From assembly GCA_031553875.1 (NCBI GenBank), contig JAVBKU010000016.1, positions 1 to 34,659 on the forward strand: DNA of 34,659 nucleotides, in the 5' to 3' direction. The DNA comes from JAVBKU01 sp031553875. Lineage in GTDB: Bacteria > Bacteroidota > Bacteroidia > Bacteroidales > Rikenellaceae. This document shows, piece after piece, positions 1 to 8,600 of the stretch. The notes beneath the pieces were generated by a model. The model was not told the origin of the DNA. It ran no database searches and saw nothing but the letters and a program-made list of their open reading frames with translations. How positions within the stretch are numbered: the first letter of the stretch is position 1; each line of letters starts with the position of its first letter. The translations under genes and the position numbers were made by a program.

Positions 1-58
1 CAAAACAACCAGCTTAAAGTAATTCTTCATCATACCTTATTAAGTTTTTGGCAGTCAC

Positions 59-103
59 GCCCTCCGGGATACCCCCGCCCTTTTTATGCAAAAGGACGAG
101 GGC
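59..103 (-). terminator. Possible weak terminator after the last lipoprotein gene
   Basis: Nested inverted repeats lie just past the stop of the large lipoprotein gene that ends at 180. The outer arms are GCCCTC (59-64) and GAGGGC (98-103). The inner arms are CCTTTT (79-84) and AAAAGG (90-95). There is no clean U tract, so the call is tentative. The rest of 1-179 shows no gene. Confidence 0.3.
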
Positions 104-179
104 CCGAAAGTAATATTCTTTACAAACACTCCCCTAAACAACGGGAAATGCCCCTTAGTAGTTCTTTATAAATCAACCG

Positions 180-2855
180 CTAAATACCTGCAGCAACGAT
201 CTTCGTAAGTTTCGGGTATGATCCATCCTCTACAGTCCAAACAGCAGTGTCGGTGTAACCTTCGCCAGTCCAGGTAGCCGCAGTCTTCAACTGTGCTTCA
301 GTCAACATACCACCGGCTGAGACAACGAACGCCTGGATATTGTTTATGGTAAGGTTAGATGTGATAGCATTACCACCGAACATCAGGCCCGAAACGTCGG
401 GACCCTTATAGTTGAAACCGTTAACCGTCGTTGCAGTACCTTGAACCACAGGCCCTGAAGAACCGGCAAGAGCAAGACATCTTTGCAAGTTGGCACCATA
501 TGTGGCATTATTGGCATCTTCAGCTATAGCAGCCAAGATCTTAACTGTACCGCCACCGGTACCTGTAAAGGTAAGCTGGCCAACATTATAACACCTGTTA
601 AGCCTGACAATGCTAACCACATGGCCTGATATACCGGTAAGCCAAACGCTGGCTGCAGTACCTGCCGACACAATCGCACCCTCGTTGTAACAGTCATTAT
701 AGGGAGCGCTGGCCGAGGTTCGACCTCCGATACCATTAATAGATCCAGCCGCACCTGTACCCATGATAGTTCCGGCATTGTAACATTCGTATATACCGTA
801 TCCCGATGTTCCTGTCAGGCCGACCGCATTACCTGCGATACCTGCACAACCGTAGGCATTTGCCGAAGTGGATATATTTCCTGTATTATAGGAATACCTA
901 ACCTGCGAAGCCGGAGATTTAGTCTGCAAGTTTCCAGTGGTGAATTTGTGATCTGCATCAGGATTCACCGTAAAGGCTGGATTATTAGTGCTCGATATGG
1001 CTATACAGGATCCCTGGATACCGGCTACATAGGTATTTGTCGAGCTTCCGGATATAGATCCGCTATTCTTACAATACTCGACTATACCGTCAGAACATCC
1101 TACGATACCGCCGGCAGAAGTCATACACACGCCGCTTCCTGCCTGAGCCATAGATATGGATGTGCCGACATTCTTACAGTAAGATACAAGACATAGGATA
1201 TTCCAGTTTACGCCTACGACACCGCCCAGAGCGGTCAGCCCCGTATTGGATATGTATGAATAACTACCCTCCTGGACTATAGAGCCTCCTGTAGTGGAAC
1301 ATCTCCTAACCACGCCGTACACGGCAGCTGTTCCGGCCTGGGCCTGGGCAAATGTGCCGAGATACAGGTTCACACCTACAACACCGCCCAGATTAAGGTT
1401 ACCTCCACCTGTTACTGTAATATCAGGATTGGTAACATGAACATTTTCAATCAGACCGCCTTCGCTCACACCGACTACAAGAGAATGACCTATCCACATG
1501 TCATAATACTTGTTAGCCGCATCGCTCACATTGGTTATCGCCATAGAACTGTTGGCAACGGTCAGGTTCTTCACCACGGCCGTATCGGCGGCAGAAGCGC
1601 TCTTGATATAACCGAACAGGCCGGTAGAACCGCTGGCCACGTTATTATTAGCGAACTTCAGGTTCGATATAGTGTAATTACCTCCATCGTAAACCCCTGT
1701 AAAGGGAGTACCTGCGACGCTGGTACCATTCCTCTGCCCCAGGGGCGAGAATGTAGCATTGTCCATCCACCAAGCGGCGTCGATATCAGACACCTGGAGG
1801 AAGTCCTTATCATATAGGGTAGTCCCAATATTACTAATGTGGCGCATGCAACCGATCTTGATAGGTGTCGCGGCGGCACCGTCGCCTGTACCGTTAGCAA
1901 ACTTGGTATGGGCCTGTTCCTCTAAACTTTCACCGGTTGTTCCAGGATCACTGGAATAACCCTTAATCTGAACGGCAATAACACCATTACGAGAACTAAC
2001 AGCAGCATTGCTCAGCAGGTCGTAGTATTTATTTGTAACATTGGTAACCGTAGTTATCGGACCGCCTGAGCCGTCGGTAATGATCACATCGTACTTGATG
2101 AATGACAAGTCTCCTGTCCACGATGCGTAGAGTGAGTCTGTATTAGCTATGGCAAGCACCGGATCGACAATAGTACCCAACTGGGCTATTTCAACGGAGT
2201 CCCTGATAGACGCGTCACTTATAGCTATGAATTTCACATAACCCGTACGACTAACAGCGTCGGCCTGTGTGTTTATCTTTATAGGGACCCTTTTGGTCAC
2301 CAGATTCTCATCCGTAATAGCGCCGTTTTGCTCGATCCACGAATCCTCGCTCTCGATAACGACGTTATACGGGAGATTGGAATCGACATACACCGCCGTA
2401 TCGATCCATATCTTACCGGCATCAATGACCGCCACCTGAGACGAAATGAAAGGAGGCGCCGGATCCTGGTTGACAATAACTTCTTTTTCGCAGCTCGGGT
2501 CCTTAGCGGCAGTGATCTTCACGGTAGCCCAACGGCCCACGCCAAGCTGGTTTTTCTGTGCGGTAACGGTAATAGTAGCATTACCCTTCCCGCTTTCGGG
2601 ATCGATGGAGATCCAACCCGGATCATCATCTTCGTTGTAAATAACGGTAGCCTCCCACTGGACATTAGTTTCAATAGGAATATACGCCACGACCTCTCCT
2701 GTGGGCGTTTCGCCTTCGGATTCCATATCCACTTCATCTCCGTCAGTAGGCACGATGGAAGACGGAGTCTGATAAGGTTCCGTAGGTTTTTCTTCACAAG
2801 CCACCAAAGCAAAAGCGGCGAGCAAGACGAATATTTTAGGTAAAATCTTAATCAT
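180..2855 (-). CDS. BACON/GLUG-repeat surface lipoprotein (copy B of a duplicated cassette)
   Basis: This is an 891-residue predicted surface lipoprotein. A signal peptide ends in the lipobox LVAC with Cys20, followed by acidic residues (CEEKPTEP), which in Bacteroidota often direct lipoproteins to the cell surface. Residues about 50-225 hold two BACON-like modules; the first contains WISIDPESGKGNATITV. A fibronectin-like stretch follows (SFIKYDVIIT). The C-terminal two thirds carry about seven degenerate GLUG-type repeats of the form GGVVGxN...C.N.G.I, preceded by the typical FTGVYDGGNYTI lead-in. The protein is clearly related to the 881-residue lipoprotein at 3374-6019: FIKYDVI against FLKYDVI, and FTGVYDG against FTGGYDG. 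BACON modules are thought to bind glycans or mucin, and GLUG repeats occur in adhesins, so glycan binding or adhesion is the likely role. No catalytic domain is visible. It is the last gene of the minus-strand surface locus. Confidence 0.85.
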   Translation of the reverse strand: MIKILPKIFVLLAAFALVACEEKPTEPYQTPSSIVPTDGDEVDMESEGETPTGEVVAYIPIETNVQWEATVIYNEDDDPGWISIDPESGKGNATITVTAQKNQLGVGRWATVKITAAKDPSCEKEVIVNQDPAPPFISSQVAVIDAGKIWIDTAVYVDSNLPYNVVIESEDSWIEQNGAITDENLVTKRVPIKINTQADAVSRTGYVKFIAISDASIRDSVEIAQLGTIVDPVLAIANTDSLYASWTGDLSFIKYDVIITDGSGGPITTVTNVTNKYYDLLSNAAVSSRNGVIAVQIKGYSSDPGTTGESLEEQAHTKFANGTGDGAAATPIKIGCMRHISNIGTTLYDKDFLQVSDIDAAWWMDNATFSPLGQRNGTSVAGTPFTGVYDGGNYTISNLKFANNNVASGSTGLFGYIKSASAADTAVVKNLTVANSSMAITNVSDAANKYYDMWIGHSLVVGVSEGGLIENVHVTNPDITVTGGGNLNLGGVVGVNLYLGTFAQAQAGTAAVYGVVRRCSTTGGSIVQEGSYSYISNTGLTALGGVVGVNWNILCLVSYCKNVGTSISMAQAGSGVCMTSAGGIVGCSDGIVEYCKNSGSISGSSTNTYVAGIQGSCIAISSTNNPAFTVNPDADHKFTTGNLQTKSPASQVRYSYNTGNISTSANAYGCAGIAGNAVGLTGTSGYGIYECYNAGTIMGTGAAGSINGIGGRTSASAPYNDCYNEGAIVSAGTAASVWLTGISGHVVSIVRLNRCYNVGQLTFTGTGGGTVKILAAIAEDANNATYGANLQRCLALAGSSGPVVQGTATTVNGFNYKGPDVSGLMFGGNAITSNLTINNIQAFVVSAGGMLTEAQLKTAATWTGEGYTDTAVWTVEDGSYPKLTKIVAAGI

Positions 2856-2864
2856 GGCTTTAGT

Positions 2865-2880
2865 TTTAGGTTTGTGCCTG
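2865..2880 (-). promoter_or_regulatory. Shared leader element upstream of lipoprotein copy B
   Basis: Ten bases before the ATG of the 891-residue lipoprotein lies a 16-nt segment that recurs, 15 of 16 identical, at 6034-6049 in front of the other large lipoprotein. On the coding strand it reads CAGGCACAAACCTAAA. It lacks a TAnnTTTG box, so a translational or mRNA role, or simple common descent of the leaders, is more likely than a promoter. Confidence 0.5.
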
Positions 2881-2881
2881 T

Positions 2882-2911
2882 CCGGAGGGAGTTTTATTCG
2901 GCTCCCTCCGG
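2882..2911. other. Intercistronic hairpin between cassette-B genes
   Basis: Arms CCGGAGGGAG (2882-2891) and CTCCCTCCGG (2902-2911) form a perfect 10-bp stem with a 10-nt loop. It lies between the small helical protein gene and the large lipoprotein gene. No T tract follows on the coding strand, so it may set relative mRNA levels (processing or stability) rather than terminate fully. Confidence 0.55.
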
Positions 2912-2948
2912 GCCGGCAACAGGGTTTTACAACAGGTTTAGGGTTTTA

Positions 2949-3299
2949 TTACTTGTTAACCTTGATAGCTGTCGTAGTGTAGAATTTAAGTATCTCGCGG
3001 CCTTTTTCCTGACCAAAAGCACCGGTGATAGTATTGTTGAATTTAGCGCCTATGGGTTTCATGGCAGCGTTTTTCTCTTCGGGAGTCATATCACCCTTAA
3101 CAACTGACGCATGAGCGATCAGACGATCGTAGATAGCAGTATCGACAATAGCCTGCTGGTCGGCTGTAAGCTGGAATTCCTGGGCGATAACAGCGGCGCG
3201 AGCCTTGGCTATCCTGTCCTGAGTGGCACTACGTTCCTGAGCGAAAGAAATAGATACGGTGAGGAGCAGTGCGCTTACGATAAAAATGAGTTTTTTCAT
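2949..3299 (-). CDS. Small secreted helical protein, single-unit (cassette B)
   Basis: This 116-residue protein has a clear signal peptide (MKKLIFIVSALLLTVSISFA, then QE), so it is exported, probably to the periplasm. The mature part is a single predicted all-helical unit of about 80 residues containing LTADQQ (44-49), a KGDMTPEEK segment (68-76), FNNTITGAFG and KFY. The same unit occurs twice in the 228-residue protein at 6102-6788. The LTxxQ-like start of the first helix recalls the Spy/CpxP periplasmic chaperone family, but the match is loose and no function is assigned. It lies 93 nt upstream of the 891-residue lipoprotein, as its larger relative lies upstream of the 881-residue lipoprotein. 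A role in export or folding of the partner lipoprotein is an inference. Confidence 0.75.
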   Translation of the reverse strand: MKKLIFIVSALLLTVSISFAQERSATQDRIAKARAAVIAQEFQLTADQQAIVDTAIYDRLIAHASVVKGDMTPEEKNAAMKPIGAKFNNTITGAFGQEKGREILKFYTTTAIKVNK

Positions 3300-3373
3300 G
3301 ATGGTTTTATTTTTTTAGTTAGTTTTTGTCTGTGACTTGTATATTATACGTTGTCCTGTTGTTGTTTATTATG

Positions 3374-6019
3374 TTACGGCGCAGGAACGGGTACATTTCT
3401 AAGCGTGGGAGGCAGTCCTCCTGTAGGCGCATTCCATATGGTCGTGAAATCCCAACTACTGTCATAGTTAGACTGAACTGCCATTTGCGCAGCGGTCAGG
3501 GTAGCACCGGTATCTTCTCCAAGAGCAAAATTCAACTCGTTTGCCGCTAATATATCTGCGAGAGCAGGCTCAAGAGCATACCTGTAACCTGTAGTTGCAA
3601 GCCTGTAGTTCATCGGGTTTGCACCGGTTGTAGCGCTTACACTACCATTATAGTACTTCGGTCCTGCCGATCCTTCAAGGTCGTAGCAATAAACGAACTT
3701 AGAGCCATTAGCGTTGCTCGCGGTATAAGGACAGGCCAGCAATGTTGCTACAAGGCTTGCGTAGGCACTCGGAGTCGCAGTATAATTCTTGGTAATCGTA
3801 CCATAATTATAGCAGTTGGTGTATATAGTGTACGTACCAAAGGTCTGGCCCATCAAGCCGCCTATCTGATAAGTCCTACCCTGATTGCCTCCGTTAGCTA
3901 CTATGCTACCTACGTTATAGCAATTCTTCCAGTTACCCTGCGAACGTCCCGCCAGACCTCCGCAATAGGCGATAGTAGTACCTGTCGCTACATTCAAAAA
4001 TGTAAGGGTCCCTGAGTTATAACACTCTTCTACCAAGATACCAGCAGCGGTCGAACAGATATAGTCGCCGGTTATACCACCCATATATATTGAAGTACCC
4101 GAGGTTATGTTACCTGCATTGAACGATTTCTTGATGGTACCGGTAGCAGACCTGTACAAATTACCCCCCCTGTCTACCCACGGGTTGGTGGCTCCACCGC
4201 TTCGCTGTATTGTAGAACCGCAAATACCGCCGACTCCCGCATCAGCCGCAGTAGCCGCCGTACCATTGGATATATTACCCAGGTTATAGCAAGATTCTAT
4301 CGTACCGTCGTTACCTCCTACGACACCGCCGATAATTGTAGGACGTTCGTTGGGGGTAGAACCGGTTTCATAGTAGATATCCGTTCCCTTATTGGCCGAA
4401 TTCTTCACGACAGCACCTACCCAGTTAACACCCACAACACCTCCGACCCATGTATTGGCCCCGATCCTCACAGCACCTAATTCACTGATCTTGTAGTCAG
4501 ATGAAGTGGATACGGTCGAACAATTGTCTACTGTACCTGCGTTCATTCCGCACACAGTAGCACATATAGTGTAATAAGATGTGGTTATCGACGGGTTTAC
4601 AACATGTACATTGGAGATAGTACCGCCTTCGTTATCGCCCACTACCAGAGTATATTGGTTATTCTGGTCGAAAACATAGTCGGCTTTGTATCCCACATTA
4701 AGTACGCCCCGATCTACCACCAGGTTCTTGACATACGAATTGACACCTTTGATGTGTCCCCAGAGGGCCATAGTCTTACCCACCAGACCGTTCAGCTGTA
4801 TCCCGATGATTTTTTTATTCTGTCCGTCATAACCACCGGTGAAGGGTTCGATATTAGTACCTACAGGCGAGTAAACATTGTTCGTACTCCACTCCGTCAT
4901 GTCTATATCAGCGTTTTGCTTGTAGAAATACTCCATAGACACGGTGCTCATGGTAAGGAAGTGACGCAAATTGGACACTACGAACGCCTGAGACGCGCTG
5001 CTACCATTACCGCCACCGTCACCGAACTTGGTATTCGTAGACCATGTATTAAGGCTCATTTCATCCCAAATGGCATCTACGGTACGTCCCTTGACTTTTG
5101 CATCTATAGCGAGGTCGGGATAATCCCGCACTGCGGGGTAATCCATAAGATTAATACTGTCGCCAACTAAGCCAGGGATCGTTGTAACTACAACTGTTGG
5201 ATCACCCAGTGCTGTTACGATAACATCGTATTTAAGGAATGACGGGTCGGTAGTCCACTTCATTATAAGCCCCAGAGCCGAGTTATCCATTTTAGTGATC
5301 TCCAGCGGGAATATACGTGCCCTCTGTGTTACGGTCACTGTCTGGGTCAACTCTGGATTATCATCACTGATGACCTTGAACGAACCCAGGCGGGCAAATC
5401 CTGTAGTGTTAGTTGCAAACCTCAGGGTGAATCGCCTGTCGAAACCTTTACTCCCTGTTGTCTGAGAGGGGAACGATATCCACAGGTCTGAACCATCGTC
5501 GGTGGAAGCCTCGAGTCTATAATTCACGTTGGCCGTAACGAGTACGACAGTATCGGCGCGAACCACACCCATAGCATACAGACTATTGTTAGTCTCGATA
5601 AACCTGGGAGAGGCCTGCTGCTCCACGAAGACGTCGTGATACCCCTGACCTTCCGGAGTACCGTTATCCACGATCAATTTAACCGTGGCGTTACGCTCCA
5701 CCTCATCGATGTTGCGGGTCATAATTACCTTGATGGTGGCGTCCCCGTAGCCCTCGGTGGGGTAAACGGAACACCAATCAGTGGCGACAGCTTCTTCGGG
5801 ATATTCCACCACGGCTTTCCACCACACATTGGTTTTTACCTTCGCGTCGTACTCCAATACCGTTGACTCAACAACTATATTGTCGTCATCGACACTGAAA
5901 GTCGCCGATACGTTTCCTCCTGGATCCGTACTGTAATAGTCTACCGGTGCATCGTTACATCCGGCGACGAAGGCGGCTACAGAGAGCGTCATCAGTATAC
6001 TTAGTAATCTACGTTTCAT
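3374..6019 (-). CDS. BACON/GLUG-repeat surface lipoprotein (copy A of a duplicated cassette)
   Basis: This is an 881-residue predicted lipoprotein with lipobox FVAGC (Cys21) followed by NDAPVD. Two BACON-like modules cover about residues 45-235; the first includes WCSVYPTEGYGDATIKV. A fibronectin-like segment (SFLKYDVIVT) and the lead-in FTGGYDGQNKKI follow. About seven GLUG-like repeats come next, for example GGVVGGNDGTIESCYNLGNI and GGLAGRSQGNWKNCYNVGSI. The C-terminus ends in NAPTGGLPPTLRNVPVPAP with no sorting domain such as por-type CTD seen. It is homologous over its whole length to the 891-residue protein at 180-2855, though well diverged. Likely role: glycan binding or adhesion at the cell surface, possibly as an accessory of the SusC/D complex. 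No enzyme motif was found. Confidence 0.85.
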   Translation of the reverse strand: MKRRLLSILMTLSVAAFVAGCNDAPVDYYSTDPGGNVSATFSVDDDNIVVESTVLEYDAKVKTNVWWKAVVEYPEEAVATDWCSVYPTEGYGDATIKVIMTRNIDEVERNATVKLIVDNGTPEGQGYHDVFVEQQASPRFIETNNSLYAMGVVRADTVVLVTANVNYRLEASTDDGSDLWISFPSQTTGSKGFDRRFTLRFATNTTGFARLGSFKVISDDNPELTQTVTVTQRARIFPLEITKMDNSALGLIMKWTTDPSFLKYDVIVTALGDPTVVVTTIPGLVGDSINLMDYPAVRDYPDLAIDAKVKGRTVDAIWDEMSLNTWSTNTKFGDGGGNGSSASQAFVVSNLRHFLTMSTVSMEYFYKQNADIDMTEWSTNNVYSPVGTNIEPFTGGYDGQNKKIIGIQLNGLVGKTMALWGHIKGVNSYVKNLVVDRGVLNVGYKADYVFDQNNQYTLVVGDNEGGTISNVHVVNPSITTSYYTICATVCGMNAGTVDNCSTVSTSSDYKISELGAVRIGANTWVGGVVGVNWVGAVVKNSANKGTDIYYETGSTPNERPTIIGGVVGGNDGTIESCYNLGNISNGTAATAADAGVGGICGSTIQRSGGATNPWVDRGGNLYRSATGTIKKSFNAGNITSGTSIYMGGITGDYICSTAAGILVEECYNSGTLTFLNVATGTTIAYCGGLAGRSQGNWKNCYNVGSIVANGGNQGRTYQIGGLMGQTFGTYTIYTNCYNYGTITKNYTATPSAYASLVATLLACPYTASNANGSKFVYCYDLEGSAGPKYYNGSVSATTGANPMNYRLATTGYRYALEPALADILAANELNFALGEDTGATLTAAQMAVQSNYDSSWDFTTIWNAPTGGLPPTLRNVPVPAP

Positions 6020-6033
6020 ATCTGGTCAGTTTA

Positions 6034-6049
6034 TTTAGGTTTGCGCCTG
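6034..6049 (-). promoter_or_regulatory. Shared leader element upstream of lipoprotein copy A
   Basis: This is the counterpart of the element at 2865-2880, differing at one base (coding strand CAGGCGCAAACCTAAA). It lies 14 bases before the ATG of the 881-residue lipoprotein. It supports duplication of the cassette including its leader; a regulatory role is inferred only. Confidence 0.5.
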
Positions 6050-6101
6050 GTTAGGACATTTCCGTTTTTCTATTCACGTAAGGCTTCTTCTGCTCTTAAG
6101 T

Positions 6102-6788
6102 TTATTTCTTTTTTACTATATTATCAGAATACCATTTGATCATCTGCAAGGCACGCGGCTTACCGAAAGTCTCTATCAGAGACTCGTTGCTCTTAGTGGC
6201 CGCGGCTTTACGAATCTGGAATTTCTCATCATCGCTCATGTCTTTGGTCGCACTCCTCATATCCTTATAACGCTGCAGAAGGATTTTTTCGTATTTATCG
6301 GCATCGTCCTGGCTCAATCCCAAACCCTCTGCAATCAAAGCTGTTTCCCTCTTTACCTTAGCCTCGAGAGCGCTATCGCCGCCGGAAGCCGGCGCCTGGG
6401 GTTGCTGAACCACGGGGCCCGGAGCAGTAGCGGTAGCTGGTTTGTTCTTATTCACCACATTGACTGAGTACCATGACATCATCTTCGTACCTTTATCCTT
6501 ACCGAAAGCTTCGGAGAGATTATTCTGGAAATTAGAGGTAGCGGTCTTGCGCACCTGGAACTTCTCCTCGTCGCTCATATCCTTGCTCGGATACTTCGAC
6601 TCGATAAAGCGGGTATAAAGTATCTTCTCGAATTTGGCCGCATCTTCATCCGACAGAGAGAAGGCTTCCTTCACCTGCGCGGCGTCACTCTTAGCCCTCG
6701 CAGCGTACTTCTCATCAGCCGTCTGCGCCGACGCACCGAACGAGACCATGGCCGCAACAAACAACAAAACCGATATTATCTTTTTCAT
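6102..6788 (-). CDS. Secreted helical protein with two tandem units (cassette A)
   Basis: This is a 228-residue exported protein with a signal peptide ending near ASAQ (residues 19-22). Two copies of an approximately 80-residue helical unit lie at about 38-115 and 148-228, joined by a Pro/Ala-rich linker (about 116-147). Each unit has SLSDEDA or GLSQDDA, then Y.R(F/Y), KDMSDEEKF or KDMSDDEKF, an N..L.E.FGK stretch, and a closing WYS..(V/I)V. A third copy is the whole mature part of the 116-residue protein at 2949-3299. I do not recognise a named family. The pattern is loosely Spy/CpxP-like (charged, helical, periplasmic). It follows susD by 32 nt and precedes the 881-residue lipoprotein by 82 nt, so it is probably co-transcribed with both. 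Confidence 0.78.
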   Translation of the reverse strand: MKKIISVLLFVAAMVSFGASAQTADEKYAARAKSDAAQVKEAFSLSDEDAAKFEKILYTRFIESKYPSKDMSDEEKFQVRKTATSNFQNNLSEAFGKDKGTKMMSWYSVNVVNKNKPATATAPGPVVQQPQAPASGGDSALEAKVKRETALIAEGLGLSQDDADKYEKILLQRYKDMRSATKDMSDDEKFQIRKAAATKSNESLIETFGKPRALQMIKWYSDNIVKKK

Positions 6789-6820
6789 CTAATCTGTCTT
6801 TTAATTGTTTTTCCGCTCGG

Positions 6821-8572
6821 TTAGTATCCAGGATTCTGTTCTGTGAATGGTATAGCAGAGTTGGTCATGAGCTCCTGCATGGGAATAGGCAACAACAACT
6901 TATATTTTACCATATTATACTCTGTAGGGAATTCCGAATAGGCAGCAGGTATAACGTTGAATTTTACGTTGGTACCATACATGTCAGGGTTAGCCTTATA
7001 GTAATTATGGGGTGTGGACACTCGGTCTATGAATCCCTGAACTCCCCGGCGACGGGTATCAAACCATTCGTGGTTCTCCCCTGCAAATTCCAAGAGACGC
7101 TCGGTCATAACGGCACCCCTGAACGCATCGATACCAGGATAGGCCGTCATGTCCACGGGATGTATCTCACCTGCATCATTAGGATTACCGTTACCGTTGG
7201 CATCCCTGGCCCTACGCCTTATGACATTGATATACTCTACTGCCTTTTCTGATTCACCTACCTCGTTGGCCGCCTCGGATGCTATGAGATATAAATCTGC
7301 ATAACGCATGATGTAGAAGTGGGTATTCGAACCGAGGGCGTCATACAGCGAGTCAAAGTTTTTCCTGAAATAGGGGAACCCTCCGTCATTATTGGCAGAA
7401 GCCCCGGCAGCAGGATAAACAGCAAATATTGTAGGAGGATTATCATCTACATACTTTATATAACTGTCATATATGAAAGTAGCACTCCTGCGGGGATCGC
7501 CCGGGTTAAACGCCTGGAACAGTTCGTGCATGGGTCGCACACGACCGGCTACCGAGTTAGTGGTAGTGGCATACTTTGTACATTGGTTAGGCACGCCATA
7601 TGTCAGACATTGGGGGGAGCTACCGCTCACAACCGATGCCTGGGTTTCAAATATACCTTCGGAGGTATTCTGCCTACCGGCATAGAACACGTCGCTGAAA
7701 AGAGGCAACAGACGATAAACACCTTCATTTATAACCTCCTCTGCAGCATACAAGGCCTGGTAAAAGAGATCCTGGGCGGTATACTCATTCTCTGCGTCAT
7801 CCGAAAAATGAGGATCTTCGAAAGGCTCTCCGGGATACATCTTTATACATCCCATCTGCAGGTACACCTTAGCAAGTAAAGCCTTTGCCGCCCACCTGTG
7901 CGGATAACCGGCCTGATCGGGCCAAGCTGTCCTCATTTCACCCTTCTCCTGCATCATATCGAATGCCATTTCGAGGTCATCCACAATAAGTTCATAAACG
8001 TCTTTAAGACCCGAACGCGGACAAGGAAAATCGACGCGACCCGTTGTAGGCGTGGTCCTCAAAGGCAGAGGCCCCCACACACGAACCAGGTTGAAATAGT
8101 TCACAGCCCTCAGATAGTAAGCATTTCCAAGTATGTGATTAACAAACTCCGGATCAAGTTCATCGTAAAACGGAGTACCGTCATCGTTTACCTTGGTTAA
8201 CTCCGATATAATATTATTCGCACGGTTGATAGCTGTATAGCTATTGAGCCATCCCGTCAACACGCTACCGGTGTTTGAACGATAATCGAGCTCTATCGCC
8301 TGCTTCTGGTCCACGGTAAGACCCGATCTGCCCGCAGCCCTATACAAGGTTGGCCCCGAGGCCTGGGTCAACAACATCCAGAGGTTGGATGCATTAACGC
8401 TTGCTGTAGTGGCATATACACCAACCATCAAACCCGCGATACCGGATTCAGACGAGTAGGCCTCTTTCTTAGTGATAGACGTGGTGGGTTTCTCTTCAAG
8501 GAAATCCGCACACGACGAGAACGCTACAGCCGATGATAACGTGATCGCTAGTATTTTTTTCGTAAGTCTCAT
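6821..8572 (-). CDS. SusD/RagB family surface lipoprotein
   Basis: This 583-residue protein is the nutrient-binding lid of a SusC/SusD outer-membrane uptake complex. It has a lipoprotein signal with Cys21 (AFSSC, followed by ADFLEEKPTTSI). Family hallmarks include an N-terminal TPR-like region (NAYYLRAVNYFNLVRVWGPL), HFYIMRYADLYLIASEAANE, the RLLEFAGENHEWFDTRRRG stretch, and a C-terminus ending LLPIPMQELMTN...QNPGY. The length is normal for the family. It starts 28 nt after the full-length SusC gene, the standard pair arrangement. The substrate cannot be read from sequence; the absence of linked glycosidases leaves peptides, glycopeptides or host glycans open. Confidence 0.95.
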   Translation of the reverse strand: MRLTKKILAITLSSAVAFSSCADFLEEKPTTSITKKEAYSSESGIAGLMVGVYATTASVNASNLWMLLTQASGPTLYRAAGRSGLTVDQKQAIELDYRSNTGSVLTGWLNSYTAINRANNIISELTKVNDDGTPFYDELDPEFVNHILGNAYYLRAVNYFNLVRVWGPLPLRTTPTTGRVDFPCPRSGLKDVYELIVDDLEMAFDMMQEKGEMRTAWPDQAGYPHRWAAKALLAKVYLQMGCIKMYPGEPFEDPHFSDDAENEYTAQDLFYQALYAAEEVINEGVYRLLPLFSDVFYAGRQNTSEGIFETQASVVSGSSPQCLTYGVPNQCTKYATTTNSVAGRVRPMHELFQAFNPGDPRRSATFIYDSYIKYVDDNPPTIFAVYPAAGASANNDGGFPYFRKNFDSLYDALGSNTHFYIMRYADLYLIASEAANEVGESEKAVEYINVIRRRARDANGNGNPNDAGEIHPVDMTAYPGIDAFRGAVMTERLLEFAGENHEWFDTRRRGVQGFIDRVSTPHNYYKANPDMYGTNVKFNVIPAAYSEFPTEYNMVKYKLLLPIPMQELMTNSAIPFTEQNPGY

Positions 8573-8600
8573 AGTCTTATAGTTCTATTCTCTGAATCAA

